A stretch of 64,000 nt of DNA, taken from assembly GCA_963971425.1 (NCBI GenBank), contig OZ020526.1, positions 4,305,976-4,369,975 on the forward strand, written 5' to 3'. Source of the DNA: Bryoerythrophyllum caledonicum (lineage: Eukaryota > Streptophyta > Bryopsida > Pottiales > Pottiaceae). A model generated the notes under the pieces. That model was not told the origin of the DNA. It ran no database searches and saw nothing but the letters and a program-made list of their open reading frames with translations. Made by a program: the position numbers and the translations under genes. Below, in pieces: positions 13,380 to 24,976 of the stretch (position 1 is the stretch's first letter; each line of letters starts with the position of its first letter).

Positions 13380-14205
13380 TTAATTACATGGAACGTCTCA
13401 TCTCTAAATACCGCCCTTCCTAGCATGCAAACTTTGGTCACACATACAAACACACCACCGGCCTTCATAGTTTCACAAGAAACAAAAATATCCACCACAA
13501 AATACATACAAAACATATTCCAAGACTACAAACTTATTTTTAATAACACACATGCACTAACAAGATGCATTCAACAACGTAGACCATACACACCGGGCCG
13601 TGGTGACCTCCTTACACTAATACACAAAAAAATACGCTTTCCCGGGTAACATCAAAAAAATCCCTACTCCAATGCACATATCACCTTACCTGCAAATAAT
13701 TAGAATTGCTAATCAACCACTACAATCATGGCTAATCTTTCATATATATAAGCCATCCCACCCCGATGATACTAGATTTATTATAGACATACAAAATACT
13801 ATTACAACTCAAATTAATAATAACTCTAATCACACTTACATGTTATGTGGAGACTTCAATAGAGACATAGCTTTAATTGGTCGACAAAACGGAAACCATA
13901 ACACCCCCTTTCAAACCATAGACTATCAATGGCGCCACTTTACAGAAAACCTAAACTTCACCTACATAAATACTGATACACAATACTTCAGGCAAGGTGG
14001 ATATAACTACAGTGATTGGAGCTTAATAGACGGCTTTTATATAAATACTAATAATACTACACAATACACCTCTACAACAAACAAAGACACCATACTTAAC
14101 TCGGATCAGTCGCCTATACAACTTCACATCCCAAATAACATATTAATTAGTCGTACCCCTATAATCACAAACAATGATATTATAAGAATACTTAAACCCA
14201 TCTAA
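13380..14205 (+). pseudogene. LINE ORF2: APE-type endonuclease domain
   Basis: The domain starts at TWN (13386-13394), the first conserved Asn motif of exonuclease III-like LINE nucleases. It continues with QETK (catalytic Glu region, about 13473), a frameshift near 13650, then GDFN (13849-13860) and the SLIDGFYI region (about 14030), which takes the place of the usual S.ID motif. The SDQSP segment near 14100 corresponds to the terminal SDH motif, with His replaced by Gln. Two consecutive stops (TAATAA, 14203-14208) end the frame, and the same frame stays open afterwards. This nuclease nicks target DNA to prime reverse transcription. Confidence 0.8.
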
Positions 14206-16412
14206 TAAGACAACTTAGAAAAATTCAACACAACGTTTTTTGAACAAAACTCCATGCAAATTAACTCTCTCATTAACATCCTAGAAAACAATAATCAACT
14301 CTCTCAAACACAATGGCACGACACATGCCACATCCAAGATACACTTACCAATAATATCTCCGACACACTTGAACAAACTTGTAAAGCCCAACCAATACCA
14401 CAAATGACAAACCAAACATCACAACAAGGCGGTTATATACCGCGCAAACTTTCTAAAACATGGAAACAACACCTAGATACATACCATACAATACGGAAAA
14501 CTATTAGAATTGTAAAAAATAACCCTCAATGGCGTAACCTTCCCATATGTAACGAATTATTAACTCTACAACATACCCAAATTCCTGCCCCACCTCCTCC
14601 GGACCTACCCCATGATACATGGTTAGACAACATCGCACTAATCGCAAAAAATGCAAATATACAAGCCCGAAAAGAAACTACAAAATACGCCAAAGACAAT
14701 ATTAAAAAATCCATCTCAAAATATAGACAATTATACGAAACTAGCCCTAAGAAAATAAATAGATTTTTTTTTAGAAAACTGGGATCTCCACCACTAGATT
14801 GTATCAATGACCAACACAATAACATTCTAACTAACCCGGAAGACATTGCAAATGAAATATTTAAGCAATAGACAAAAAATAATAGACCCACAATACCAAC
14901 ATGCAACTACCAACCACAACACCCAATCGAATGCATATGTGCAGTACGCCAATATCTATGGCATGATCTAGATGGATTTACCTTAGACAAACGAGGTAAA
15001 CCTGAAGTTCCATTACATACATACTTCAAAAGAGCCATATACGACACATGTCTCCGCAACCTCGGAAATAACAAAACCCCAGGGCCAGATTGTATACCAA
15101 ATTCAATACTCAAAAACATGCCTCCAAAATTTCATAAATTACTATTTCTATTCTTCTCTCATTGCTATAAACAAAAACAAATACCAACCTCATGGAAAAC
15201 AAGTGCAACAATTTTACTATACAAAAAGGATATCCTTCAATACTTTCAAATCATAGACCAATTGCATTAGCCAACACAATATATAAACTCTACACCAGTA
15301 CACTTACCTCAATACTATCCTCATATGGTGAAAATTTTAAAATCCTACACGATAGTCAAGAAGGATTTAGAGCAAAGCGAAGTACCTCTAGGCAAATACA
15401 AACCATAATAGCGGCACTATAAGACGCGCGATTTACAAATCAAGACATATATGTTCTATATGTTGACTTCAAAAACGCCTTTGGCTCTATAGACCACGCT
15501 CGACTACTGGCGATAATGACTGATATTGGATATCCAAACGATGCAACTACACTAGTTGGAAATATCTACTTCCAATCATCTACTTACTACACAGGTGAGC
15601 ACTTTGGAAAGACTGAGCCTATTCCCATTCATAGAGGAACTATACAAGGAGACACCTTTAATCCATACTTATTCATTATATTTTTAGAACCACTACTTAG
15701 ATCACTAGAGCAAGGCAATAATGGATACACTTTTGGTACATCACAAATCACCATAAACTCCACCGCCTACGCTGATGATCTTGCTACCATAACTAACAAA
15801 ATAAAATCATTACAAACATAAATTGATAAAATAGATAGATATTGTAAATGGACTGGTATGGATGTAGGCGTCCCAAAATGCGCTACTACTGGTTGTCCAA
15901 ATAAATCCAAAATGAATCCAACTGCATTTAAAGCCCTAATGCAAGCTTCTAACATCAACTACCGTGGCCAACCAATCCCCATATTACACCAAAATGAATC
16001 ATATGTATATCTAGGCACAAATCTTGTTCCATCCCTAAAATGGAAAATCCAAATCCACACTACGACTACAAAACTCATTAAACAATGCAAAGAATTAACA
16101 TGTCCGGCCACTATGAAACAAAAAATTAAAATGGTTGACACCGTAATACGCCCAGGTATAGCATACAACTTCTACGATGTACCTTATTCTATGCCAGCTA
16201 TCAAAAAGCTTGATCAAAAGATTATAGCCACACAAAAAACCATTTGTGGCATGCCAAAATGCATGTCAAACGCAATAACCCAACTCCCACATAACCTATT
16301 TGGACTCGATGCTTTCTCCCTCAAAATTGCTTATCTCCGATGTATAGGAAAACAATTACAAAATGCTCTAAATGACAAAGGTAGGCTCGGAAAAATATAT
16401 ATAATGGACTAA
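14206..16412 (+). pseudogene. LINE ORF2: reverse transcriptase domain
   Basis: The linker (14206-14871) leads into RT motifs: NNKTPGPDCIPNSIL (about 15066), a frameshift near 15230, SNHRPIALANTIYKL (about 15250), then SQEGFRAKRST (15356 on), YVDFKNAFGSID (about 15460), RGTIQGDTFNPYLFI (about 15630) and the catalytic YADD (15768-15779). The thumb-like part follows to 16412. In-frame stops at 14869 (TAG), 15421 (TAA) and 15819 (TAA) and the frameshift make this copy dead. These are standard LINE RT blocks in the right order. Several stops are one C-to-T change from Gln codons. Confidence 0.88.
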
Positions 16413-18270
16413 CTCATTATGTTCTTGCTCAATATGGCGGTGCCAAAAATATATCTAGAACTAAAAAAACGGATTGTATAAGATCACCAATAACTCGCAT
16501 TTTTTTCTTATTAAAACATGTAGCTAAAGTTCACCTTAAGAGCACACTCCCAAATTTTCTCTTTGATCTAACATCATTAGAAGTATTATGGCGTGAAGAA
16601 ACACGAAACCATAACACACTCAACGCCCAACTCTCCCAAAAACTTTTACAAAAACTCCTCTCAAAAAATATTTTTGAATTAAAACAAATTACCCTATCAA
16701 ACGGCACACACGTCATGAATAATGAGGACTTCAAAACTTTTCACTTCACCCCATCCAAACTAATCAAGAGTGCCCTAAATGTTGCCAAACAATTTTTTTG
16801 CCATCCAACATGCCCCACCACATGTGATACCCCTTGCAACATACACCTATACTCCTACATACTCCAAGACCCATTCATCACCATCAACAACAACATCCTC
16901 CCAAGAACTACCCTACCACCAATCCACCCTCTCAACTCCTCACGCCCATACCACCCCCGTCCCCCAACATACATCCCCAAAAATCCCACCATATACCCTA
17001 TTACTAACATCATACACCATGAACATATACAACATCTAGATACCAACAGTATACAAAATACCTATACAAGATATCTATGCAATGGCAACACAACAACAAT
17101 ACATTCAACAAATGGTTTCCTCAAAGAAACCTCTTTCCAAGACACAACAATAATACCTCCACATATAACAGCGAAAAATTAAAACAATATTATCAAAAAA
17201 CTAAAAATAAATTCTACTCGGAAATCATTCAAGCCCACCACCCCCAAGAACAAATACAAGACTCAAGATTTGTAACTCCACCTATAATCATTCCACTCCT
17301 AAACATCTATACAACGGAATGTAACCCCGAAAACGACATTCTCACATCCTCGAATACAATCAAAATAGAGAACAATCATGCCCATCTATATGAAGAAAAT
17401 GGCCGACATCTACACACTATTCCCACTACTAGACTCCGATGGCTATAGAACCAATACAATTTGAAACTACAAACTCCTACAAACATCAAACCAACAACCC
17501 AACCATTTGAAACCAAACTAATTTGGCTATACCAAAGATATAAATGCCGCATTTTAAAAAATAATCCCCTCAAAAGTGCACAATACATAATACCCACATC
17601 CATTCTAGACTCATTAATCTCATCCTTCAATACCGAAAAATCATACTTCTCTTTCCCCGTCACATGTTCCACCAAACTTTTAAAAAATTATTCACCCTCT
17701 GAAAGAGATAAAATATTTGGCTCTTTGGGAAAGGCCTTTGACTATAAATGGGTCGGTAATGGTATAGCCTACCTTCACAATGAGGAGGAAACTCAACAAG
17801 CACTACACTGGGCCGGCCTTGCTGCCAAAAATGACCCACACCACACATCTTCACTCATTATTACACCGGACAAAATTTGGTACCAGAAGTTTAACCCACA
17901 CTCAAGCCCATTTAGACTCTCATATCATTGCACTATTTGAAGCAGACTCAATACCATACAAAGAATCCACTATTCCACCGAGCTAAAAAAGCCCCGGATT
18001 GAACCATCTACATTACAAATAATATGTGTCCACCACCAAAATCAAACCCTTGGCACCCTAGAACAACTTGTCAAACTCACCTCCATACCAAATTCTCTAA
18101 ATATACACTGCCCACACACAAAAATGGCCTTACCATCAACTATACAAACCCGCATTAACCGAAGCAAAAAATGGTCAAAACTAAACTACATCAATAGTAC
18201 AATAGATTACCTTGTAATACCTCCACCCCTCCCAAACTACTAAACTCTAACCTCACCAAAATTTGACCCG
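16413..18270 (+). pseudogene. LINE ORF2: central region between RT and RNase H, domain unassigned
   Basis: About 600 codons spread over several frames (16715-17182, 17077-17448, 17461-17940), interrupted by stops and shifts. The most structured part is at 17700-17900, with the motif IFGSLGKAFDYKWVGNG followed by HNEEETQQALHWAGLAAK and a hydrophobic strand. From memory this resembles an 'FGS..G' segment of methyltransferase-like domains in some retroelements, but I cannot confirm it. Most of the rest is Asn/Pro/Thr-rich linker. Confidence 0.4.
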
Positions 18271-18778
18271 CCACATAGCTACTATATCAATGGCTCCTTC
18301 AAACCACCTGAAAAAATCAGCCCTGGAAACTGGCACGAAGATAAAGTTGGCTATGGCATATATAATCCTATTAAAGAAATTAAATTAGCGAAAAGATTTC
18401 ATGGAATACAAAAACATCCTTAGAGCAGAACTTATGGCCATACACAAAACACTTCAAATCATAACAATAAAATACAGCAATGAACCCGCACATATATTCA
18501 CTGACTGTATCAATGCACTCTATCTACTAAACACCCAAATAACACACCCTACCCTCCACAATAGCCACCTCGACCAAACTATATTAATGTCAATGGCCCA
18601 ATTGTTACAAAACCGGACACAAATGACAATTCTTTACAAAGTTAGAGCCCATGCCAACATTGATGGAAACGAACAAGCAGATAAACTAGCAAAAGAAGGC
18701 CGCGAAAAATGCCAAAGATCCATACGAACATGCCCATATTACCCCATACTACTTCCAAAAAGAAGATTGGCCTTCTAA
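18271..18778 (+). pseudogene. LINE ORF2: RNase H domain, first catalytic Asp changed to Asn
   Basis: The domain begins at YINGSFKPP (18283 on), continues to GYGIYNP, shifts frame near 18410, and resumes with RAELMAIHK (catalytic Glu), HIFTDCINALYLL (second Asp) and ANIDGNEQADKLAKEG (last Asp/His region). The first catalytic Asp of the usual TDGS motif is Asn here (AAT at 18289-18291), one transition from GAT. RNase H in LINEs removes template RNA after first-strand synthesis. The 47285-49045 copy retains part of the same domain (IFTDYLNLLYLL). Confidence 0.82.
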
Positions 18779-18812
18779 TGAAGATACCCCCGATAAAGGC
18801 CCGGTTAGATTC

Positions 18813-19763
18813 TTGAACATATATCTCAAGAAACAAGACCTCTATAACAACCTTGACACAATTGCAAAAAACTTCCCTAATATAGAAAAATGGACTGGCA
18901 ACAACAAAATAGACAATGAACTCTCTACAAATTTCTGGAAGAATCCCATCATCTCCGACTCACAAATCACATACCTCATCAAATTCCATACCGGTCAATA
19001 TATGGGTAACCGAAAACAACTCTTCTTTGGAATAGAAAGATTCCCATCTATAACATGCCCCATATGTACTTCCACGGTCCCCAACACATGGCTACATGTT
19101 CTACTTAAATGTCATAACCACCACATACACTCCCTAATTGTCAAAAGACATAACAAAGTTGTATGGGAAATCCGTAAATTAATCACCTCCCATAACAAAT
19201 CAAGATGTTTTATCCTCATGAATGCCGACACCTTTAACAACAACACACAAGAAAATACGGTGCCCCCATGGCTGCTCCCATGTACATGTGTAACTCAAAG
19301 ATGCCACTGCAATGCTAGACTTAAACCGGATATACTCTGCGTTAGAGGCCTACCATACAATAATCCCCCACCCGACCACATAAACCAAGACTACACCATT
19401 CAATTCATCGAATTTACATATTGTAATGACAGATTCTCCCCAGAAACTATCAAAAACAACATCAATAAATACCAACCCCTTATTGATGACATCATTGCCC
19501 CGGGATGGAAAGTGGACCCCCTTATTGTAATCACAGCCGGCGCTCGTGCCACCACCTTTATCCCACCTATAAAAACCCTAGAAGATACCTTCAAAATTCC
19601 TATTGATACAATTACAAACACTTTCAAAAACATTAACATCATTGCATACAACATGCTATGTCCATCCTTCTACATAAACGCAAAATTGAAAACAACCAAG
19701 CCCTTTCCGAAACACAAGACCCCCCATAAAATTACCCCTTTTACTATGTCTTTTAAGCCCTAA
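18813..19763 (+). pseudogene. LINE ORF2 C-terminus: CCHH-type zinc motif and PD-(D/E)XK-like endonuclease
   Basis: This is the longest uninterrupted ORF2 segment, about 316 codons. A cluster CPIC...H...C...H (about 19055-19132) is followed by KRHNKVVWEI. Next come LKPDILCVRG (about 19320) and FIEFTYCNDRFS (about 19405), then a Lys/Tyr helix (NNINKYQPLIDDI) and a hydrophobic strand ending GARATT. In R2-like and Dualen elements, a zinc motif followed by PD, then (D/E)-x-(T/K), then K..Y is the restriction-like endonuclease. The same EFTYCNDRFS and GWKVDPLIVI-like blocks persist in the diverged copy at 48460-48620, so the region was under constraint. The nuclease assignment is from motif order and has not been tested by structure. 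Confidence 0.65.
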
Positions 19764-20023
19764 CATTGCGAAACACACCCTCCTCTCCTTTCCCTCCTCT
19801 CTCTCCTCCCCCTCTTTTTTCTCCCCCCTTCCTCCTTCCTTGTTACTCTTTTGTTTGATTGGTTTTGTGGTCTTTGGCTACTTGTTACATAGTGTCTACC
19901 CTCGAGAGGGGGAAGTAGTCTAGCTTACTAATTCCTTGTCTAGTGGGCATGGTCTTAGTAGTGGAACGAACAGACACTTTATTCACGCCGGCCTCCTTCG
20001 GAAACCGGCGTTCTTCTTCTTCT
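19764..20023 (+). other. LINE 3' UTR with conserved stem-loops and TTC-rich tail
   Basis: After a C/T-rich run, the UTR contains TCTACCCTCGAGAGGGGGAA (stem CCCTC/GAGGG-type) and ACGCCGG...CCGGCGT (19985-20011), both able to form hairpins, then TTCTTCTTCTTC. The same blocks in the same order occur at the end of the second copy (48885-49030), which marks the true 3' end of the family. In target-primed elements the RT recognises such 3' structures; that role is inferred here. Confidence 0.7.
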
Positions 20024-23000
20024 TTGACCTAACAAAAGGTAGAATGTAGATCCATTGAGTTTATGCGATGTGAGGTGGAAGAATATGCCATTATCTTAAG
20101 TCAAAGTACGTTGGCGCTGTCCGGGCACGATGGAAAAAAACTATTTTGCACTCTTCAAATGTGTGTATCTTACAATCCGCATGGTCAAAGCTTACAAAAG
20201 TTTTAAAGTGTCTTCTTGTATTTATTAGCTTAAAGATCCTATGTTTGAAAATAGTAAATGGTTGATTGAATTAGTCTTAAAATACCTTATGTCAAAGTGG
20301 CAGTTTTGGGGTGGTTTTGGTGAAGCATAAGGCACGGTCCTTTAGGGATTAATTTTATATTTCATGTTTTCATATTATTATGTTTTACCATTGGTAAAAA
20401 ATGAAGTACTTATTATTTATAATGGTATCTAACATAAAAAATGCATCATTTTGTTCTTATAATAATAGCCAAAATGTAGACAAAATTATCGATTATGGAC
20501 CTAAAAAAATGAAGACATGAGATACATCTCCTATATTGTACAAAAAATGCACATGTAACCATAATGTACAAACAACAATGCACATGTAATCATAATGTAC
20601 AAACAAAAAATGCACATAGAACCATAATATTTGTCATGTAACCATATATATTCCCTTCATAACCTATACAATCCATTGATACCATTGGCCGATTCTTTGG
20701 AAAATCCTAAAGATTATCCCAAACCCTTAAAATTCTCCTAGATTCTAAATATTTGATCAAACCCTAGGTTTTCTTAGAGAACCCTAAATTATCTCCTTAG
20801 AGCAATAAAAATTCTCACCTTATAAACATTCCTTCACTTTTGCAGCCTAAGTTTACTTTAGATTTGCAATTGGAGTCACTTTCATCGCTTGTTTGTAGTT
20901 CATTTCAATTTGTAATTTCTTTGTGGTCATTTCTGCGCTTTGAGGTGGGTATGTACATGCTTCATAAGTAGTTCTTTTTCCTCATGTTTGTAAGGGATTC
21001 ACACCTAATTAAAGGGTATAAGCGGTCTACGGTACCCCACTTTTGATGTCACGGTGTCCCATATTTGAAACAAATTAATTTTTATGGTACAAAAATGAGG
21101 AGAATTACATTATTGAATTTGGTGGAATTAATGACTTTACTAATGGATCCTAGGGTCCAAGGGAAATTTTCCATTGGGACCCTATGATCCATTCAATAAA
21201 AAATTGAGAATAAAAAATTAAATATTGGACAAATTGAGAATTCAATAAAAAAAATTGAAATATTTTCTTACAATTTTGTTGGTTGGTAGAAGAAGCTAAT
21301 ATGATTCTACAGATAGGTATTATTTTGGTTTAATTAGTTCATTTTTGAAATAACTCTAAACTTAAAATCATATGAACTTTAGTGTCACAATGTACCTTCT
21401 TTCAAGTTTAGTGTTCCTAAAAAATTCCTTGTCGAAGGCATTAAATAAAAATAAAATCAAGCCTACATGAGGAATCAAGTTAGGGCGGCTTCACATATGC
21501 CCAAGTCGAGTGGCCGTCCGTCAAAATGAGTGGCCAAACTATGGCAAGAGGCCAAAAAAATTTGCCAAAAAAATACATTAAATAATATAGATTGAAGGTT
21601 TTGCCGCTCATGGCGTGAAGCCCCAAAGGCCAAGTTGAGTGGCCACACCCTATATAATTCGCCAAGATTCCATTCATTTCAAACCATATGAATGGAGTAA
21701 TTTGCTGAAATTTACCTCAACCTCGTTCTTTTACCATAGATTCAAGAAGAAACGTGTCATTGTTCTTCTTTTGGTGTTTATGGTGATAAAATAAGATATA
21801 GTGGGCATTTGGGCAATGCAAAAACTAGCAATATTTCAACAAAATGTTCAACTGATGGTAATGACGGTTTATATGGCTCAAAGACGGAGGGTAAATTTTG
21901 CCTTAAACAAACGAGGTAAACTATTTCAATTAAGGCCAGACTGTGTGAAGTTTAATTGGCATGAAACCGTGCTCCCCAAGAATCTTTAGAATTTGAGGCA
22001 TATAAGTCTATGCGCATTATTATGTGATATTTTGGTTCAGTGTTTATTTTGTGGGCCACGTCCAAAGCTTTTCATCCAATATTGTATGTAGATGCAGTTT
22101 AAAAGCGTCCTCCATACATGTACTTTATTCCAAGCCATGTACTTAATTTGGACCTAGATATAGTTGTACATATAGAATCAGATAGATCTATTTGACTTAG
22201 TTTGGGCAATGGTAGAAAAATATATAGCAATATAGTGTGCTTTCCATATTTTGATCACAATACACTATAATTTGAAACCTTTTTTTTACAAAAAGTTTAT
22301 GTAAACCAGGAAGATTACCTTTGATGCATTTAAGCTTTACTAGTAGAATGAAGCCTATAAAGTCAAACTTTGACTCCCATTTTTACTGCTATTACTAAAA
22401 TTGATTAATCTGTAATAAATGCATGTTTTGTACCTATTACCATGGGGTAGTATTTCATACGACTTTGAAAGAAAAGGATGGTTTTCATCCACCAATTAGT
22501 CTCCATAGAAAATTAGGGGTAGGCAGAAAAAATTGGTTTCTTAAATGTATTTTTCTAGTTTATATAAATTTTCTTAAATTTTCCTTGTACAAAATCAGAA
22601 TATCTCTACTTTGTCGCAAATAAATAATGGAAGAAATCCAACAGACAAAAACCCTAAAGCTTTACCAAAGAATAATATGATAATTCTAATTTCAATAAAT
22701 TAAGCTGTGAAAATGAACAAACAAAAACGCTCCTACGACCGTTTCGAATCCATGGCAATAGGTCTGGCGTTTATATCTTTTGTTACTATGATAAATGCAG
22801 AAACGGATATCTTTGATATTGGAGTCAGACCCTCCGGGTCGAGGGAGGGGATTGAAGGGAAAGTTTGGAGGGTGGAGGCTTCTCAAAGTCATGGAACCCC
22901 ACATCATCACTCCTCCACCTCGAAATTTGACGGTTTGTAGCTCCATTCCACACTTCTAGTCTACGCAAATGCCGAAAAGTGGTTGCATGGGCATGAATGC

Positions 23001-23238
23001 AAAATGCAATTTGGAAAACCAGGCCTAACACTCAACTAAAGTTGGATCATTGCCCCTTTCTTATGATTGAATTTTGCTGCAATTACCGATAGTCTTCTGG
23101 TGGTGGGACTGAACTTTGACTCTCTAATGTCAAGTTTTTTTTAAATTGTACATTTGTACTACACATGGTTGAACAATTATTAAGTTGCTCAATGTTGCAC
23201 AGAAGGGCCTCAACATAAACACTTGTGATTATATACAT
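20024..23238. other. AT-rich intergenic DNA, no gene seen
   Basis: About 3.2 kb of AT-rich sequence without a convincing open frame, RNA gene or clear terminal repeats. A GAGTGGCC word recurs three times at 21505-21645. The stretch ends at the TA target site (23239-23240) of the first Tc1-like element. Confidence 0.6.
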
Positions 23239-23240
23239 TA

Positions 23241-24974
23241 CAGTACCTGGCAGTAAGTATACATTCATTTTGTCTGTTTACGTTTCTACACTACATTGCT
23301 GTTAACTTTGACACCCTTTCATGGGCTGAAAATTTGTCATTTTACCATGAAATTTTGGCACAAGATCATTTCTATGTTGAAAACATGTGTGCAAAATTTC
23401 AAGCCTAGAAGATGAATACCAAAATCAATATTCAAAATTTGCCAACATGTATAGCCATGAGAAAAGTTTCACAGCTGCAAACTTTGACACCTTTCCAAGG
23501 ATTGAAAGATTTTTTTTGCCCATGGAATTTTTAGCATGAGACCATCTCTATGTTGATTACTTGTGCAAAAAATTTCAAGTCTGAGAGATCCACACAAAAA
23601 ATAATGTTCCAAATCTACCAACATGTGTAGTTGTGAGAAACATTTCACTCCCGGCCATCTTTGACACACTCCGAAGGATTGAATCTTTTGTTTTTTCCCA
23701 TGAGATTTTGGGCATGAGACCATCTCTATGTTGATTATACGTGTGCTTAATTTCAAGTCCAAAAGACCCACAATAGAAAAGAAAAAAATCTAACTCTACC
23801 AACTTTTTGCACATGTAATCAACATAGAGGAACAATCAGGGAAACCATTTCACTATTGCCAACTTTGGCACCTTCCCTAGGTCTCATAAATTGTTATTTG
23901 ACCATGAAATTTTTGGCACAAGATCACCTAGACTAGTAATGTTGATATAATGCGTGCCAAACTTTAAGGCCAGAAGATGAATACAAAAAACCATCAAGTA
24001 AATCAGGTATCCATCAAGTAACCATCAAGTAACTACCATAGAGTACACATTATACCAACATAGAGATGATCTTGTGCCAAAATAGATCAATCACAAAAAA
24101 CCATCAAGTAATTTAAATCAAATTACAAAAAACCATCACGGAATTCAAATAGATCAAAAACAAAAAACCATCAAGTACCGTAGGTGAACCTCAAGTTCGG
24201 CATTTATTAATTAGAAAAATGCTTGCTGAATTAAGTGGAAAAATATTTAATGAAATTGTTGAATCTAGAGAAACTCTATATTTACTAATTTTGCCACATT
24301 GGAAGACATCAAAGGAGAGTGGGGCTTGGAAAAGCCTCCTTTCAAGATTGTGCATGTATGGAGGCTTTGTTTTAGAACCCCAAGGTCTTGGGTTCAAGCC
24401 CCGCCGTGGTCAAATGTGCTAAATATAGTAATATGTGATTTCTTGCCGTTTTTTTTTGTTGGATACCAAACGGCCTTTTCTCACTTTAATTAATTATTTG
24501 GCATGAAGGTGCCGAACTAAAGGTTCACCTATGGTAATTCAAATCTACCAATATATGTAACTATGAGAAACAATTCTAAATATCTTTTTTTGTATTCATC
24601 ATGTGGCCAAATTTGTATTCATAAACAATTTTGTATTCATAACAAGTGTGCCAAATTTAGCACACTTGTTATGAAGATAGAGATGATCTTGTGCCATAAA
24701 TTTCACGGTAACTTAACAAAATCAGCTCTAGGGAGGGAGTCAAAGTTGGCAGCTGTGAATGGCTCACAACTACACATATTGGTAGATTTTGAATATCTTT
24801 TTGGTATTCATCTTCTAGCCTTGAAAATTTGCACATATGTTGTCAACATCGAAATGATCTTGTGCCAAATATTTCATGGTAAAATGAAAAAAATTCAGCG
24901 CTCAGGAGGGTGTCAAAGTTGGTAGCAGTGTAGTGTGGAAACGTACATAAACGTATACTTCTTGTTGGGTACTG
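23241..24974. mobile_element. Non-autonomous Tc1/mariner element with long inverted repeats
   Basis: The left end reads CAGTACCTGGCAGTAAGTAT and the inverted right end reads CAGTACCCAACAAGAAGTAT; TA flanks both sides (23239-23240 and 24975-24976). The arms continue as diverged inverted copies: CTACACT...AACTTTGACACC on the left matches the inverse of 24900-24945. Each arm holds repeats of a unit of about 180 bp that includes CAACTTTGACACC. No transposase frame is present. The element is related to the autonomous one immediately to its right but more diverged, and it hosts a small nested MITE (24183-24529). Confidence 0.78.
24183..24529. mobile_element. Small nested MITE with 19-bp inverted repeats, TA target site
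   Basis: The left end GGTGAACCTCAAGTTCGGCA pairs with the right end GCCGAACTAAAGGTTCACC; TA lies on both sides (24181-24182 and 24530-24531). It is inserted in the middle of the older Tc1-like element. Inside is GGGTTCAAGCCCC, which fits a pol III B box, so a tRNA- or SINE-derived core is possible but unproven. Confidence 0.68.
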
Positions 24975-24976
24975 TA

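Larger units (their letters stand above)
9105..20023 (+). mobile_element. Long decayed LINE with APE endonuclease, RT, RNase H and a C-terminal nuclease-like domain
   Basis: The plus strand carries, in order: pyrimidine-rich tandem monomers, ORF1 (9946-11708), a low-complexity spacer, ORF2 (12595-19763) and a structured 3' UTR ending in a TTC-rich tail. ORF2 motifs include TWN and GDFN (APE nuclease), YADD (RT), an RNase H fold, a CPIC...H...C cluster, and KPD plus EFT near the C-terminus. A 5'-truncated relative lies at 47285-49045, which fits target-primed reverse transcription. The domain order recalls the Dualen/RandI group of green algae, which encodes both APE and restriction-like endonucleases. 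Several stops and frameshifts show this copy is inactive. The 5' limit is uncertain; the 3' limit rests on shared sequence with the second copy. Confidence 0.75.

Noticed and set aside
24390..24420. tRNA gene from the B-box-like word
   Set aside because: No A box, acceptor stem or anticodon arm can be folded around it.
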